The notes beneath the pieces are model-generated. The model had not been told where the DNA came from. It did no database searches and saw only the letters and a program-made list of their open reading frames with translations. A stretch of DNA of 64,000 nucleotides from Aplidium turbinatum (Eukaryota; Chordata; Ascidiacea; Aplousobranchia; Polyclinidae): NCBI GenBank assembly GCA_918807975.1, contig OU964935.1, positions 13,293,823 to 13,357,822 of the forward strand, in the 5' to 3' direction. A program made the position numbers and the translations under genes. Every line of letters begins with the position of its first letter. Within the stretch, counting starts at the first letter, position 1. Positions 47,901 through 54,830 of the stretch are shown one piece after another.

Positions 47901-50900
47901 ATTTTGATTTTTTTTGTTGCATCCAACCGTATGTATCGTGACAGCCTTTGAATTATCTGGACTGGAAGTAAAAAGAATATATCTCCATACCAACTTTCAA
48001 CATTAAATGTCTGCCAAGACATTGCCTCATGCAGTCGGCAGGTGTGAAGCTATGTTCAACGTCTGCAGACGTTAAACCAATGTAAAAAATGATTGATTTG
48101 CTATCTCGGACAGCTGACCAAACTTTTGGGAATCAGTGACTACATGTTGAAACATTGCAAAAACGGCAACTTTTGTTGACTGGTATAGCATTTGATGAAA
48201 CCAATGCGAAGTTGCATTGCGTGGGTTGATGATGACGTCACCGTTGACAGATGACACACTTCATTTGCTTCATAATAACTTAGCATCCGGATGTTGTTCA
48301 TATTCTTATCGTTTCAAGCACTCGAGCGTTGGAGTTTGCTATTATAACGTGCAAAGAAGCATTGCGTATTTTATCCGAGACGATTCAGAAAAGGTTTAAA
48401 CATATATTAGCAGATAAATGAGACATCCATCATGTCTCATTTATCTGCTAATATAGATCTTAAATTTAGGGAAAAAATCAACTGATTACGGAAATAGAAT
48501 ATTCCATATTACAAATTAGCCGTCGTTTAATTATTAACACGATTAACCAATTCTGTTGCTGAAATATCGTGTAAATTAAGCCCACCCAAATTGTTATATT
48601 GAAATGTATGATGCACAAAAGTACATCTAAAAATAAATTACGACGCCTTTGGCTATCTTCACCTGTGGTGTCTCACCTATTTGCTTCTGTTTTATTTAAA
48701 AATCTTTATCGCACCTTAGATCTTATCGTACGTATATCTCAAGCACTATGACTGAATTATTATATCAGATATGCTTAAAATTTGTACAGTCAGTATCTCT
48801 ATCCTTATAGACGAGTTTTAGAATGTGTGTTATAGTTTTGGGAGTTATTTTGCACATGCGTCTGATTTCGTTAACATTTATACATTTTTTACTCGATATG
48901 TTGAAATATCACTCACTTATAAATGAATTACCAGCACTTTTTTACGAATTTTTCTCGCTAAAAGCAATCAAATCAAGTGGAATAAAGACCATCGCAGATC
49001 TTACTTTGGGCATTCCTTTATTTGGAAAGTGCTAAATTCTAACATTGATGGATTAAAATAAGAGTATTCCTGTTGTTCTGCGGAAGCATTGAAAAATGTC
49101 CACTTGAAATTGTCCCTTTCGTCACCCGAGACACTGACAGCGCGTTTTTTCATTGTCACGGTTGACTGCTGATGAGCAGAAGAGCATTATCGCTTCCACG
49201 GTTAAGAATTTGAAGAAATTTAATCTCGTCTTGGCCAACATAAAGAACGACTTGCTTTTTGGCGTCAACTTATAGAAAGATCAGAGTGTCTTAGGCCAAG
49301 ACTGAAGCTTAAAGCTTTACCCGATTTATCATAACGCTGTGTTCACACCAGCTACAGACCTGATGAGAAGAGAGCCAATCACTGTATATTAAAATATGAT
49401 GCCAAAGCAACCTAGGCCTACACACAGTTTGTATCAAAACCAATTAGATTTTTCCTATTTATTGCTTCTTGTCAAGGGAGTTTCACAAAGCGTGTATATT
49501 TAAAGATTTGCTGACCTTTGCCTGACATTGGAAAGCCAAATATTACGAACATTAAAAGACAACAGCAACAGCCATGAGAACGTCTACCTGTTGGTTTCAT
49601 TTGGGTTTTGACATTCACGATAAACTAATCTAACATACTGTAGAAGTGAAATCCAAATCAATAACAGTTAACAGTGTAACAAAATGATGGAAGCATTAAC
49701 TACGACTCTAACTGTAGCCAACTTTGATTTACTTATATTATATATATATTTTTAGGCAAAATGAAGTAAAAAGTATTGACGAAAAACATTTGACAACGTA
49801 GCAAACAAAGAAAGTGGAAAATATTTCGAAAAACACGCTAAAATCCGAAGGGTGGTTCATCAGAATCAGATCCAAAAGCAAGCGTTAATAAAATGTAGCG
49901 TAGGCTACCTGATGTCGCTTAAGGAAGTCACTGATTGTAGAACGAGTTTCGACAACTAACTTTCAAAAGTTTCAATAGATTAAGAAATCGGACAAGTTGT
50001 ACACGTGTAAGAAATGTAGCAAAAAGGTGACAAGCTTATTTGACAAACGGAAGCACAAAGAGAACAAAGACTCTAAGTTTGAAAACAAAAGCGACTCTTG
50101 ATCACAAACAAGAATCTCGCGTTCACAGCAAGGTAGCCTAATATAGTAAACAAGAAAAGTCGTACGATTGGCGATATTCGATCCGTTGCTTTTGGGGGCA
50201 TGTTGAAAAGTGAAAGCGTTTGGCGATCTGAACTTACAAACCAAACCAAGTCAGCTCTTTTTTGCATTGATTCAACGTTGGCAGACTTTGAATTGATAGA
50301 AACAAAGAACTGATTGTTTCACTAAACATTTTCCAGAAAACCAATAGCCTATGCAGACTAGGGGTTGTTTGTTGAAACATATTATAACGTCAAAAAGAAG
50401 GGAGTCAGAACCGTCAATGCCATCATGTTGGTCGGCAAAAAGCGTGATATTTGGCGTTATGCTGTGTAAAGAGCTGGGGGTAAAAAAAAAACAACAAAAT
50501 GACAACATATGGTATTATTAGAACATGGGGCTGTTGGAAATTAAAAACACTTCATAGTATTCCAAAAAGATTTGAAAATTTCGAAACAATTCCATTTCAT
50601 CATAAAGGTAAGGCAACCTCGTTTGGTAGTGAATTCGAAACAAAACGATTTGCCAGTTAAATCCAAGCTTAGTGCAATTAGCACAACAGTTCAAAATGTT
50701 TGTTTGGTTTTGTGCCGGAGACGTTAAAATGGTGTTAAAGTGGCAGCGTTTACTGTCTGAAAGCTTATACGTCCTGGAAATTTTATGGCAATCGGCTTCA
50801 TTAACCTTATGATTGAGAGGACTTATTTATGGGACACTTTTCATTTACTACAATGGAAACTGAAATTCCACTTTAAAATATATAGGTCCTGTTTATTTCT

Positions 50901-53527
50901 GGCTGTTAAGATTATGCTATTGGTTGTCAGTTAAACGAACAAAACGGAAGATATTTAAAAACCTGATATTTAAAAGAAAATTCAACCAAAGATATTTAAA
51001 AAACCTAATGTTTAAAACAAAATTCAAAGGACTGAGTAGGACAAAATAAATCCAAGTCGGCAGCACTAAGTCAACATTAAAAAAATGAAGAAACATTGTT
51101 GTCCTCAGAAGATAAAGTTAAAAAACGAGAAGTTACATGTAGCCATGGCAAAGCTACAGGACCTGGTTGAGAGGTAATTACAGTAAAAGTAGTCTACTTT
51201 ACGTAGTAGAAGATAAATAAACGACTGCATTAGTCAAATCAACATTGCAACGCAGGCTTACTTTATTTAACATTTTATTGGTATGCAATTAATAAAGTTT
51301 GCCTAGCAGACTATCACAATATTGACTTTCCCACGCTGAACAAACACGGTAGCAAATGAGTGTGATATTTGCGAACAATCAGAGAATTTCAGTAGTCAGA
51401 TGCAAACTAAAAACAAAAAAAGTTTTCACAGAGTGGTTGAGTGAAAACAGTACTTTAAAAATTTGAAAACTTTTTTAAAAAGCAATCGTTTTTATTGATT
51501 CTTTCCTCTGGAGATTTACCACAACCAAAACGTTTGGAGTTTCTCCACAAAAGGCACTTATTGGAAGGGCTTTTTGGGGTAAAATGGATTAGGAAATCTC
51601 ATCAACTTATACACTGTTAAAACACTTTATAGTATAACTAGAAAAATACCAACCTCTTGCCATGATAAGTTTTAACGTGTAGAATTTTTTGACGCTTTGG
51701 CTACTTGATTGATTGATTTGATCTTTATCCTCGGACTGGGAAAGCTTCTTTGATAGCTTAATCCTGGCAGTTTCGCACACTTATGGAGGCAGTTTTGATT
51801 ACTTGGGGTAAGATTAGGCATAATAGTTGCACATGGACATTGAAGTTGCAGCACAGTAAATAGGCTGTGTGTCTGTCATAAGGTTTTTCTGTTTTAGTGT
51901 GTTATTTGAGTTGTAAACAGACATAGCTCAGCAACAATACGACATGTCGTATCGTTGCTGAGTTATATGTCTGTTTATGGTTGAAAAAAATAACCTCTCT
52001 ACCTAAGTTATTTGAGTCGTTGTGCCTGTGTTTAAGCGTTTGGTCAGAGAATTATAGAAACATCTTGAAACCTGTTGTCATGCCATTCGAACCGTGACGA
52101 TCGCAATTCTTGGAACTTCATTGCGCATACCAGCTCGGAGCAACCAAGCCTATACGATCCAAACCTTTCTATGAGTACAGAAAAACAGTCAAACCAAGAA
52201 CATCAAGTTTATTGCGTTAAACATCAAATCAATTGAAATGTGTTCTTTTTAGTGAAGGAAAATATTTCACTTTGGACCGAAATCTTAATAAGTTGAAAAG
52301 AAAAAGCGTAATTTACAATAAATATAAACTGAATACAGAAAAGTTTGGGTGTTTATCAGGAAAATGTCGGTCAGGACTAGAAACAATACATATAAAGCCA
52401 ATAAGGGAGGATAAGTAAAATTTATCACAGTCTCATCAGTGGAGAAAAGTCTGGGCTATCCCTTTAAACAAACAAACTATTTTAGTATCAAAATTGTACA
52501 AAACAGAAAGATTTCGAAACAAAACCAAGAACAAAACGAAGTTTCGTTTCGTGTCAGCACAAAATTGTTTGATTTGATTTCGCTGCGACATCCTGTGCAC
52601 TTGGAATGAAAACAAATTACATAAGAATTCACAAATCACCATAAAATTAAAAAATACGGCATTACGTCACGTTACTCAAAAGAAGCATAAATTCACGACT
52701 TGGTGTGTTCGAAACGAAAAAAGATGACGAAAAGTTTTTGTAGCAATTCGAAATTTTGTTTCTATTTGAACTTGTTTTGGACATGTTTCGAATAAGTTTC
52801 TTAATGAAACATATTGCTTCGTTTCGCTCAAACAAAGTTGTTTCCAACAATCCCATGAAATACACTATACAGCAGCATAGATATACGCAATTTGTGCGGT
52901 TGAAGCAAAAACAATTCGAAACCTTGCGAAAGAAATTAACTGAAAAACAGCAATTAAGCTATAGGCCTACAGTTTACTGTACGAGCTAAGAAAAATATCT
53001 TTAAATTTAAGCCTTAAGCAATGTTTTGGCAAAGTAGTGTAGCCGAAACACCGGTAGGATTATTATTATAAACTTTACAACGCTCTCAGTAAAATACGAA
53101 GCAAGTATGGCGCTGAGAAAAACTTGCGAATCCGTTTCATTTTAGTCCTGACTGAACTGTTTCTGTGGTGGGCTAAGTTGAAATAGAACGGTCGCCTACA
53201 TGTTTAGCATACGTGAGCCACAATGGAGCTCCTAATCACTATCAAACGCTTAGATAAATAAATTACTAAAGATAATTTCAAACCACAAATTGACAATAAG
53301 CATGAAAGATTGATGTACTGGTAGGCCTATCACTTTATGCTACCATAACCCGAAGCACATTTTTCAGTAACAAGTAAAAAAATTAGCTTATATTTTAATG
53401 CAGAATAAAAGTAAAGACGAATAAAAAAAAAGGTTGTTTACTTACCAGCCGCTTTACTTTCATAAACATTTGCCGCTATTTGAAAGTAAAATATAAACCA
53501 TGACATAACTTGCATGTACCGTTCCAT
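17879..53527 (-). CDS. DCBLD-like receptor (CUB-LCCL-FA58C, single pass), 19-exon model
   Basis: Exons in order: 53446-53527, 44121-44390, 34678-34821, 32376-32430, 31887-31957, 26159-26282, 25654-25776, 24952-25073, 22869-22987, 22606-22618, 22216-22371, 21653-21814, 21160-21239, 20817-20871, 20273-20363, 19810-19889, 18975-19292, 18092-18757, 17879-17949. All have AG/GT borders and compatible phases; the total is 2,802 nt, 933 aa plus stop. Domains: signal peptide (1-25), CUB (31-165), LCCL (166-250), discoidin (260-426), Ser/Thr-rich stalk, membrane helix (529-553), long Ser/Asn-rich cytoplasmic tail. CUB-LCCL-FA58C-TM in this order is the DCBLD/ESDN family, cell-surface receptors whose tail tyrosines can recruit SH2 proteins; one YxxP (YNIP) is present. 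The ectodomain order separates it from neuropilins, which lack LCCL. The microexon and last exon are the least certain. Confidence 0.85.
18092..18757 (-). CDS. DCBLD-like exon 18: long Ser-rich cytoplasmic tail
   Basis: A 666-nt exon starting DDDDHEYQVILDPAEDSKKV. It is very rich in Ser and Asn and contains SYNIPSNIP, whose YNIP is a YxxP motif of the kind bound by CRK-family SH2 domains in vertebrate DCBLD proteins. It ends at CAAACG|GTAAGT. If that donor is not used, the frame stays open to a stop near 17919, giving an alternative C-terminus. Confidence 0.82.
18975..19292 (-). CDS. DCBLD-like exon 17: cytoplasmic tail
   Basis: Encodes 106 residues rich in Asn, Ser and Gln, including TIYRNLNNNDGSMSPDQQNN and LQYDQQQSQPLLNG. 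No folded domain is recognised; several Ser and two Tyr are possible phosphorylation sites. Phases 1 to 1. A 51-bp hairpin lies 55 bp upstream of its acceptor. Confidence 0.8.
19347..19397. repeat. Short hairpin in the intron before exon 17
   Basis: Arms of about 21 bp (GAACGTTGCAACTAGTGCTAG and its near-complement) around a 9-bp loop. No target duplication was found. It could be a tiny MITE relic. Confidence 0.7.
19810..19889 (-). CDS. DCBLD-like exon 16: membrane-proximal cytoplasmic segment
   Basis: Encodes RKKYPKVETEFPRPTLQPNV, then AFDTRIG. The basic start continues the stop-transfer signal of exon 15. Acceptor CGTTTCAG, donor GGAA|GTAAGT; phases 2 to 1. Confidence 0.8.
20273..20363 (-). 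CDS. DCBLD-like exon 15: transmembrane helix
   Basis: Encodes DRSILVIVIVSALAVIAIFL, then AVLVLILVRK: about 24 hydrophobic residues followed by basic residues, a type I stop-transfer sequence. Acceptor TTTCACAG, donor AAAAG|GTAATT; phases 1 to 2. Confidence 0.9.
20817..20871 (-). CDS. DCBLD-like exon 14: juxtamembrane ectodomain
   Basis: A 55-nt exon encoding DQIDTISLDPGVETADMN, acidic and without a recognisable motif. Acceptor CTTACAG, donor AACG|GTTAGT; phases 0 to 1. Confidence 0.75.
21160..21239 (-). CDS. DCBLD-like exon 13: juxtamembrane ectodomain
   Basis: Encodes DIDSTASMMMTDEPVNSTKL, then PLDDYGQ. It is acidic, with one N-glycosylation sequon (NST). Acceptor ATTTAG, donor CAG|GTATTT; phases 1 to 0. 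Confidence 0.75.
21653..21814 (-). CDS. DCBLD-like exon 12: Ser/Thr-rich stalk
   Basis: Encodes 54 residues, almost half Ser or Thr (for example TTTASTSISSLRTLSSTRPP). Low-complexity and likely O-glycosylated, it links the discoidin domain to the membrane as in other DCBLD proteins. Acceptor TTCAG, donor CAG|GTTGAC; phases 1 to 1. Confidence 0.8.
22216..22371 (-). CDS. DCBLD-like exon 11: end of the discoidin domain
   Basis: Encodes NTNFFGQVRNNFVEPSISAR, then HIRVYPTAVPF and LKLGLLGCDVA. The A-R-x-I-R-V-Y-P and L-x-L-G-L-L-G-C motifs close FA58C domains. Phases 1 to 1. Confidence 0.9.
22606..22618 (-). CDS. Candidate 13-nt microexon 10 of the DCBLD-like gene
   Basis: TACTTTAAATTTA lies between an acceptor (CACTACAG) and a good donor (GTAAGC). 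Thirteen nt is what is needed to change phase 0 into phase 1 and keep exons 9 and 11 in frame. It adds the residues YFKF before RNTNFFG, at a place where FA58C domains have a hydrophobic strand. The alternative is an internal donor in exon 9 (GAAA|GTGGAC), which also restores frame but loses eight residues. Confidence 0.4.
22869..22987 (-). CDS. DCBLD-like exon 9: discoidin, central strands
   Basis: Encodes GIITRGSSKPYSYTKSFTVK, then YSVNNITWHPYRESGQRKAK. The I-I-T-x-G and the Y-T-K-S-F-x-V-x-Y-S ... W strands are standard FA58C elements. It ends in phase 0 while the next clear exon needs phase 1, which implies a small exon between them. Confidence 0.88.
23330..24356 (-). mobile_element. piggyBac element, 1027 bp, with TTAA target duplication
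   Basis: Ends CCCTCTGTCTACCG and CGGTAGACAGAGGG are perfect inverted repeats, each bordered by TTAA (23326-23329 and 24357-24360), the piggyBac hallmark. A 17-bp palindrome, GGGGTCCATTGGACCCC, occurs near the left end (about 23375) and twice near the right end (about 24151 and 24324). Only part of a transposase is left, on the minus strand, so it is an internally deleted copy. Confidence 0.92.
23894..24082 (-). pseudogene. piggyBac transposase remnant
   Basis: The frame includes YTSKRMMRRWPIALFYNRID followed by VTAVNAFVIW. The R-W-P-x-A-L-F-Y-N-x-x-D-x-x-x-x-N-A-x-V-I-W block is conserved near the end of the piggyBac transposase catalytic region. The N-terminal two thirds and the C-terminal zinc finger are missing. 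Confidence 0.8.
24952..25073 (-). CDS. DCBLD-like exon 8: discoidin core
   Basis: Encodes IQLWLPSKALLSGLYEAWSP, then TKTQWLQVDLGKNMNITG. The AWSP...QWLQVDLG motif is the FA58C signature. The acceptor CAG at 25074-25076 is only about 10 bp from a 27-bp minisatellite (25084-25365) that fills the end of the intron. Confidence 0.92.
25084..25365. repeat. 27-bp minisatellite, about 10 copies, abutting a splice acceptor
   Basis: The unit GAAGACAGCATAAAAGATAT + TGCCCAT is repeated head to tail with a few variants (GCGCAT, GAAATATATT). Because 27 is a multiple of three and the unit has few stops, several frames read through it. It is not a coding repeat of the receptor: the exon 8 frame meets TAA at the edge. 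It occupies the whole branch-point/polypyrimidine region of the intron before exon 8. Confidence 0.92.
25654..25776 (-). CDS. DCBLD-like exon 7: start of the discoidin (FA58C) domain
   Basis: Encodes GAMSESQIDFPDLLICHDEI, then TITEKQFSASSFWNTTDVAN. The I-x-x-x-Q-F-x-A-S-S-x-W block opens FA58C domains and the Cys pairs with the one at the domain end. Phases 2 to 2. Confidence 0.9.
26159..26282 (-). CDS. DCBLD-like exon 6: end of LCCL
   Basis: Encodes NSHLCRAAVHAGLISDSFGG, then RVRVRRKLGNVLYYGSDANN. The S-x-x-C-x-A-A-x-H-A-G-x-I motif completes the LCCL domain. Acceptor GATGCAG, donor AC|GTAAGT; phases 0 to 2. Confidence 0.92.
26283..27948. other. Intron 5 right part with two palindrome-family copies
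   Basis: Intron of the DCBLD-like gene. It carries two copies of the CTGCAGACGTTGAATCAATG palindrome family near 26877-26935 and 27760-27805. No exon is seen. Confidence 0.6.
28260..28307 (-). ncRNA. Type I hammerhead ribozyme, copy A (minus strand)
   Basis: Identical to copies B and C, in the inverted part of the insertion. Read on the minus strand it has GCGATA, CTGACGAG, stem II, GAAAC, a short stem III, GTC and TATCGC. Cleavage would fall after the C at 28266. Unlike copies B and C it is followed by the 5' part of the unit after passing through the 3' region, giving a 3'-ribozyme-5' junction. Confidence 0.85.
28593..28640 (+). ncRNA. Type I hammerhead ribozyme, copy B
   Basis: Stem I GCGATA/TATCGC (6 bp, open at its outer end). 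Core CTGACGA, with N7 = C. Stem II GCCCA/TGGGC (5 bp, six-base loop) opens with the required G10.1-C11.1 pair. Then G12-A13-A14, a 3-bp stem III (ACA/TGT, loop CGG) containing the A15.1-U16.1 pair, and C17. Every invariant core base is present. Predicted self-cleavage lies between 28634 and 28635. The short stem III resembles hammerheads of metazoan retroelements, which often act as dimers. Confidence 0.88.
28907..29812 (+). CDS. LINE C-terminus: CCHC zinc finger and restriction-like endonuclease
   Basis: The last ~300 residues of an R2/NeSL-group LINE protein. A zinc knuckle, C115-X2-C118-X8-H127-X4-C132, precedes a restriction-like endonuclease: P181-D182, then D196 in VVCDVTCPFD, then KHDKY at 215-219. 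This P-D...D...K-x-x-K-Y order is the catalytic pattern of such LINEs, which nick the target DNA to prime reverse transcription. The frame is intact to TAG at 29810. It has no ATG at its beginning and no reverse transcriptase upstream, so it is a truncated remainder. Codons are GC-rich, unlike the surrounding intron, in keeping with a foreign element. Confidence 0.87.
   Translation: MWQATRRLNVRWSARPDGGLELAAGSSTITPPLRKKVVPTLHQHNDLWWRRQWESKPDQDKTVSAHCLSGFSNSWTRRPELLDHADRVFAYKARLNLMPLKSKPSHGRRYLPAMCRACGKAEKTLPHILNHCPTVMTVVTERHNSVLREIVGHVPAEWQPGLSIDSTVPQHVEAGGADLRPDIVLQRPDGVTVVCDVTCPFDNGADSLRKAADRKHDKYGELCVNIKEDRKRPCRDVLSLPFVVGSLGSYAPTSSRALTALGVPSRGVAEVARKVASLSIKGSFRVWKAWNAGLTCGGATS
29813..31021 (+). 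other. GC-rich 3' region of the R2/NeSL-type LINE derivative
   Basis: Non-coding sequence between the endonuclease stop and ribozyme C. Its last part, from GGACTTACCCC (30841) through a C/G-rich stretch to the ribozyme, is repeated inverted at 28308-28491. The CCGCCGCCGCGG portion near 30890 could form stable structure. Confidence 0.7.
31022..31069 (+). ncRNA. Type I hammerhead ribozyme, copy C
   Basis: Identical over 48 nt to copy B, with all invariant core bases. Predicted cleavage is between 31063 and 31064. The distance from the copy B cleavage site is 2,429 nt, so a transcript crossing both could release a defined unit. Forty bases downstream the insertion ends at the 12-bp target duplication. 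Confidence 0.88.
31189..31886. other. Intron 5 left part, nothing recognised
   Basis: AT-rich intron between the fold-back element and exon 5. No repeat ends or exon seen. Confidence 0.5.
31887..31957 (-). CDS. DCBLD-like exon 5: LCCL core
   Basis: Encodes VMCPSGCASIKEHGVWGSLF followed by YRE. The CPxGC...VWGSxxY pattern is diagnostic of LCCL domains. Acceptor CCACAG and donor GAA|GTAAGT; phases 2 to 0. Confidence 0.9.
32376..32430 (-). CDS. DCBLD-like exon 4: start of the LCCL domain
   Basis: A 55-nt exon with acceptor TTTCAG and donor GTAAAG. It encodes DFVTCSDTGQSHVNVKSF, containing the first LCCL cysteine. Phases 1 to 2 fit its neighbours. It is short but joins the CUB and LCCL exons in frame. 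Confidence 0.75.
32431..34184. other. Intron 3, right part
   Basis: Intron of the DCBLD-like gene. A divergent member of the TCTGCAGA palindrome family lies near 33965-34000. No other feature is recognised. Confidence 0.5.
34185..34385 (-). mobile_element. PLE-type hairpin retro-insert 4 (minus strand)
   Basis: On the minus strand, two inverted arms around TTAGCGGGTTTAACATAA flank a centre containing GTCGAAAACGTTTGAG. The tail ends GCAAACTCTCTACCAAAGCT, the same ending as the PLE tail at 54.9 kb and insert 1. The hammerhead CTGANGA block is not present here. The target duplication is unclear. Confidence 0.7.
34678..34821 (-). CDS. DCBLD-like exon 3: end of the CUB domain
   Basis: Encodes DEYCPGNNPDTVTL, then VVFRRPASFTGRGFLISYIA. 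The F-x-G-x-G-F-x-x-x-Y motif ends CUB domains, and its Cys is the fourth CUB cysteine. The donor is GACG|GTGGGA; reading past it meets TGA after six bases, which fixes the exon end. A TA-flanked transposon (34924-36298) begins about 100 bp upstream of the acceptor. Confidence 0.85.
34924..36298. mobile_element. TA-flanked 1.4-kb element rich in TTGGCC motifs
   Basis: The ends are GGGGAGACTC(A/G)GGTAAGTTGG and its complement, about 25 bp, with TA on both sides. TTGGCC/GGCCAA motifs recur near both ends and twice in the interior (about 35290-35360 and 36050-36110). No transposase is recognised. It lies in the CUB intron of the DCBLD-like gene. Confidence 0.82.
37168..37253. mobile_element. 86-bp palindromic micro-MITE
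   Basis: Almost the whole element is one palindrome centred on CTGCAG (37208-37213), with ends CCAGACAGCAAAA and TTTTGCTGTCTGG. It is the fullest member of a family with centre CAACGTCTGCAGACGTTG, whose other copies or half-copies lie near 26877, 27775, 33975, 42540, 48060 and 50270. A single strand would fold end to end. Confidence 0.82.
37542..37818. mobile_element. Harbinger-like MITE, 277 bp, TAA target duplication
   Basis: Perfect inverted ends of about 25 bp start GGGAACGTTCAAATATTACG. TAA flanks both sides (37539-37541 and 37819-37821), as for PIF/Harbinger elements. The interior is a set of TAACGC(T) motifs separated by C-rich runs, one about 18 C long. Confidence 0.85.
37880..38228. 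mobile_element. Fold-back element, about 350 bp
   Basis: Imperfect arms of about 70 bp, from TTTAGTTAAAT(A)ACATGATG through AATTAAGCTGAACTAT, are repeated inverted at 38155-38228. The interior shows no coding sequence. Exact ends and target duplication were not resolved. Confidence 0.65.
38229..44120. other. Intron 2 (CUB intron), left part
   Basis: Long AT-rich intron. It holds a local duplication (39438-39512 and 39853-39928, around AAACTGGTRA...GTCCAAATAA), a palindrome-family copy near 42540, and two inverted, diverged copies of a sequence near 42385-42440 and 44020-44085 (shared GTAAATAT and TATCCCCA...GAAAAATCC). No exon is recognised. Confidence 0.5.
44121..44390 (-). CDS. DCBLD-like exon 2: first two thirds of the CUB domain
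   Basis: The peptide begins VSSCHGQLRGDSGTFTSPNY and continues through ITCEWQIEVPARKG, LKFGDFDMEA and ECDKGEVAVYSG. These are the CUB landmarks: Cys before G-T-F-x-S-P-N-Y-P, C-x-W-x-I, F-x-D-F-D-x-E and C-x-x-x-x-V. Phases are 1 and 1. A ~9-kb intron lies on each side. Confidence 0.92.
44391..51900. other. Intron 1, left part
   Basis: A long intron with no recognised exon. It contains a perfect 23-bp-arm hairpin (48399-48452) and palindrome-family copies near 48060 and 50270. A 75-bp segment at 51705-51780 (TCCTCGGACTG...TTTAATCCTGGCAG type) recurs at 53884-53945. Confidence 0.5.
48399..48452. repeat. Perfect hairpin, 23-bp arms
   Basis: ATATTAGCAGATAAATGAGA + CAT is followed by a 5-bp loop and the exact complement. 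No direct duplication was identified. It may be a tiny MITE or a retro-hairpin without a tail. Confidence 0.75.
51912..52006 (+). mobile_element. PLE-type hairpin retro-insert 3, 95 bp
   Basis: Flanked by an 11-bp duplication GTTATTTGAGT (51901-51911 and 52007-52017). It consists of a near-perfect hairpin (arms of about 30 bp around GACATGTC) followed by a tail ending CCTCTCTACCTAA. The hairpin sequence is unrelated to inserts 1 and 2, but layout and 3' end are the same. Confidence 0.82.
52018..53445. other. Intron 1, right part
   Basis: AT-rich intron directly after exon 1. Only short frames without recognisable domains. Confidence 0.5.
53446..53527 (-). CDS. DCBLD-like exon 1: start codon and signal peptide
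   Basis: ATG at 53527 opens 27 codons: MERYMQVMSWFIFYFQIAAN, then VYESKAA, ending at the donor GCTG|GTAAGT. The hydrophobic WFIFYFQIAA core is a good signal peptide. Phase 1 at the end fits exon 2 exactly. No other in-frame ATG lies close upstream before the frame is lost, so this start is favoured. Confidence 0.75.
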
Positions 53528-53900
53528 CACAATTGTTCAGCAAAACTAAACTTTCACAAAGCAGCTTTTTCGCTCTAGTGTGGCCTGCCAATCACAAACA
53601 CCACTTCCACCTGCTGATCGGTCAAACGATATCTGATTCTGAACCTTTTTCACGCAGCTTGCTATGCTTGAACGCCGCTAACAAATCCTTCACGCTTGTT
53701 TGGCAAAATGCTTCGCGCTTTTGCTTAATTATGCCAAGCTGTTGTTGGTGACATGCTGACTTCTAGCGGATAGAGGGAAACACATACTCTGATGTTCTTC
53801 CTCGAGCTTTGCACAATGCTGACCACGCATCTTGCGAGTTTATGCAACACGACAAGCCAAGGTATGTACCCCCAGATGATATTTCGATTGATTTGGTGTT
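53528..53900 (-). promoter_or_regulatory. Presumed promoter/5' UTR region of the DCBLD-like gene
   Basis: Sequence just upstream of the start codon. On the minus strand it contains an ATTGG (inverted CCAAT) about 60 bp from the ATG and no convincing TATA box. No spliced 5' leader was identified. The assignment is by position. Confidence 0.3.
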
Positions 53901-54291
53901 TATTCTCGGACTGAAAAACTTTTTTGAAAGTTTAATCCTGGCAGTGGAGTTTCCGATAGTTGTTGTGGTGCTGTTACCAGGGAATTATTCCATTCATTAA
54001 GCAAAAACTAACTAAAAAGTTGAAAAATATCCTACATTTAAATGGATACCCGTCATACTTTTTTGGTAAAATATTAAAAGCTTTTTTAGATACGAAACCG
54101 AAAGATAAACCCGAAGAAGACGATTTTAGCAACTTTTTTGATGTGCCATTCTTGGGAAAAGATTCGGTAAGATTTTTAAAAAATCTAGCTAAAATTGTGT
54201 ATATAGAACGTTCAAAGTAGGCAGATATTTCCAGCTGAAGTCGCCCACGCCCTTTGCTCTATGTTCTAATGTCGTTTATAAATTCAGTTGT

Positions 54292-54582
54292 TTGCGTGAT
54301 GCAAGCCTGACATACATCGGTATGTCAATAAGACATTTATCGACTAGAGCTGGGGAGCACCTGAATTTGAATTCTGTACAGAAAAGCGCAATTAAAGATC
54401 ACATTTTCTCATGTACAGAATGTCAAAATAACGTTTCTATCAAGCAATTTGAGATCATGTCCGGAGGCAGGTCTGAGTATCAAACTAAGATCTTGGAAGC
54501 CTTGTACATAAAACGTCACAATCCACTTTTGAACAGACAATTGTATGCTTGCGGCTTGTCTTTCTTGCTCTCTGTATTTTAA
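54292..54582 (+). CDS. GIY-YIG endonuclease domain of a Penelope-like element
   Basis: The frame extends upstream of this point: VVYKFSC, then LTYIGMSIRHLSTRAGEHL, KSAIKDHIFSC and EALYIKRHNPLLN. This is the PLE endonuclease: the 'GIY' equivalent is VVYKF, 'YIG' is present, followed by R-H-L-x-x-R, a Cys-rich segment with CTEC, and the E-A-L-x-I-K-x-x-x-P-x-L-N catalytic Glu region. It nicks DNA to prime PLE insertion. No intact partner reverse transcriptase lies in the window. Confidence 0.88.
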   Translation: MRDASLTYIGMSIRHLSTRAGEHLNLNSVQKSAIKDHIFSCTECQNNVSIKQFEIMSGGRSEYQTKILEALYIKRHNPLLNRQLYACGLSFLLSVF

Positions 54583-54794
54583 AATTAGTTTTTTCGCACC
54601 TTGCCTTTCTACCATATCATGTGATCTGTTTAACACCTTTTGATGCAGTTGCCTTTGATTCTCGTGGAGCCTATCGTTGAGTTTGAGCTGGTCAGAAGTA
54701 GGCTATTGTGCAGTTTTTTGTCTTTTCCTGTTTATAGATTTAATTTAACCATTGTATTTTATTCAGATGTAGTTAAGTTGTATGTATATTATTC

Positions 54795-54830
54795 CTGAAG
54801 AGGACATCTTGTGATGTCGCAAAGGTTCGA
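54795..54830 (+). ncRNA. Diverged hammerhead-like motif in the PLE tail
   Basis: Same layout as 17323-17357: CTGAAGAG, a 6-bp GACATC/GATGTC stem, then GCAAAG where GAAAA is expected. The invariant GAAA is lost here, so this copy is probably inactive. Confidence 0.4.
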
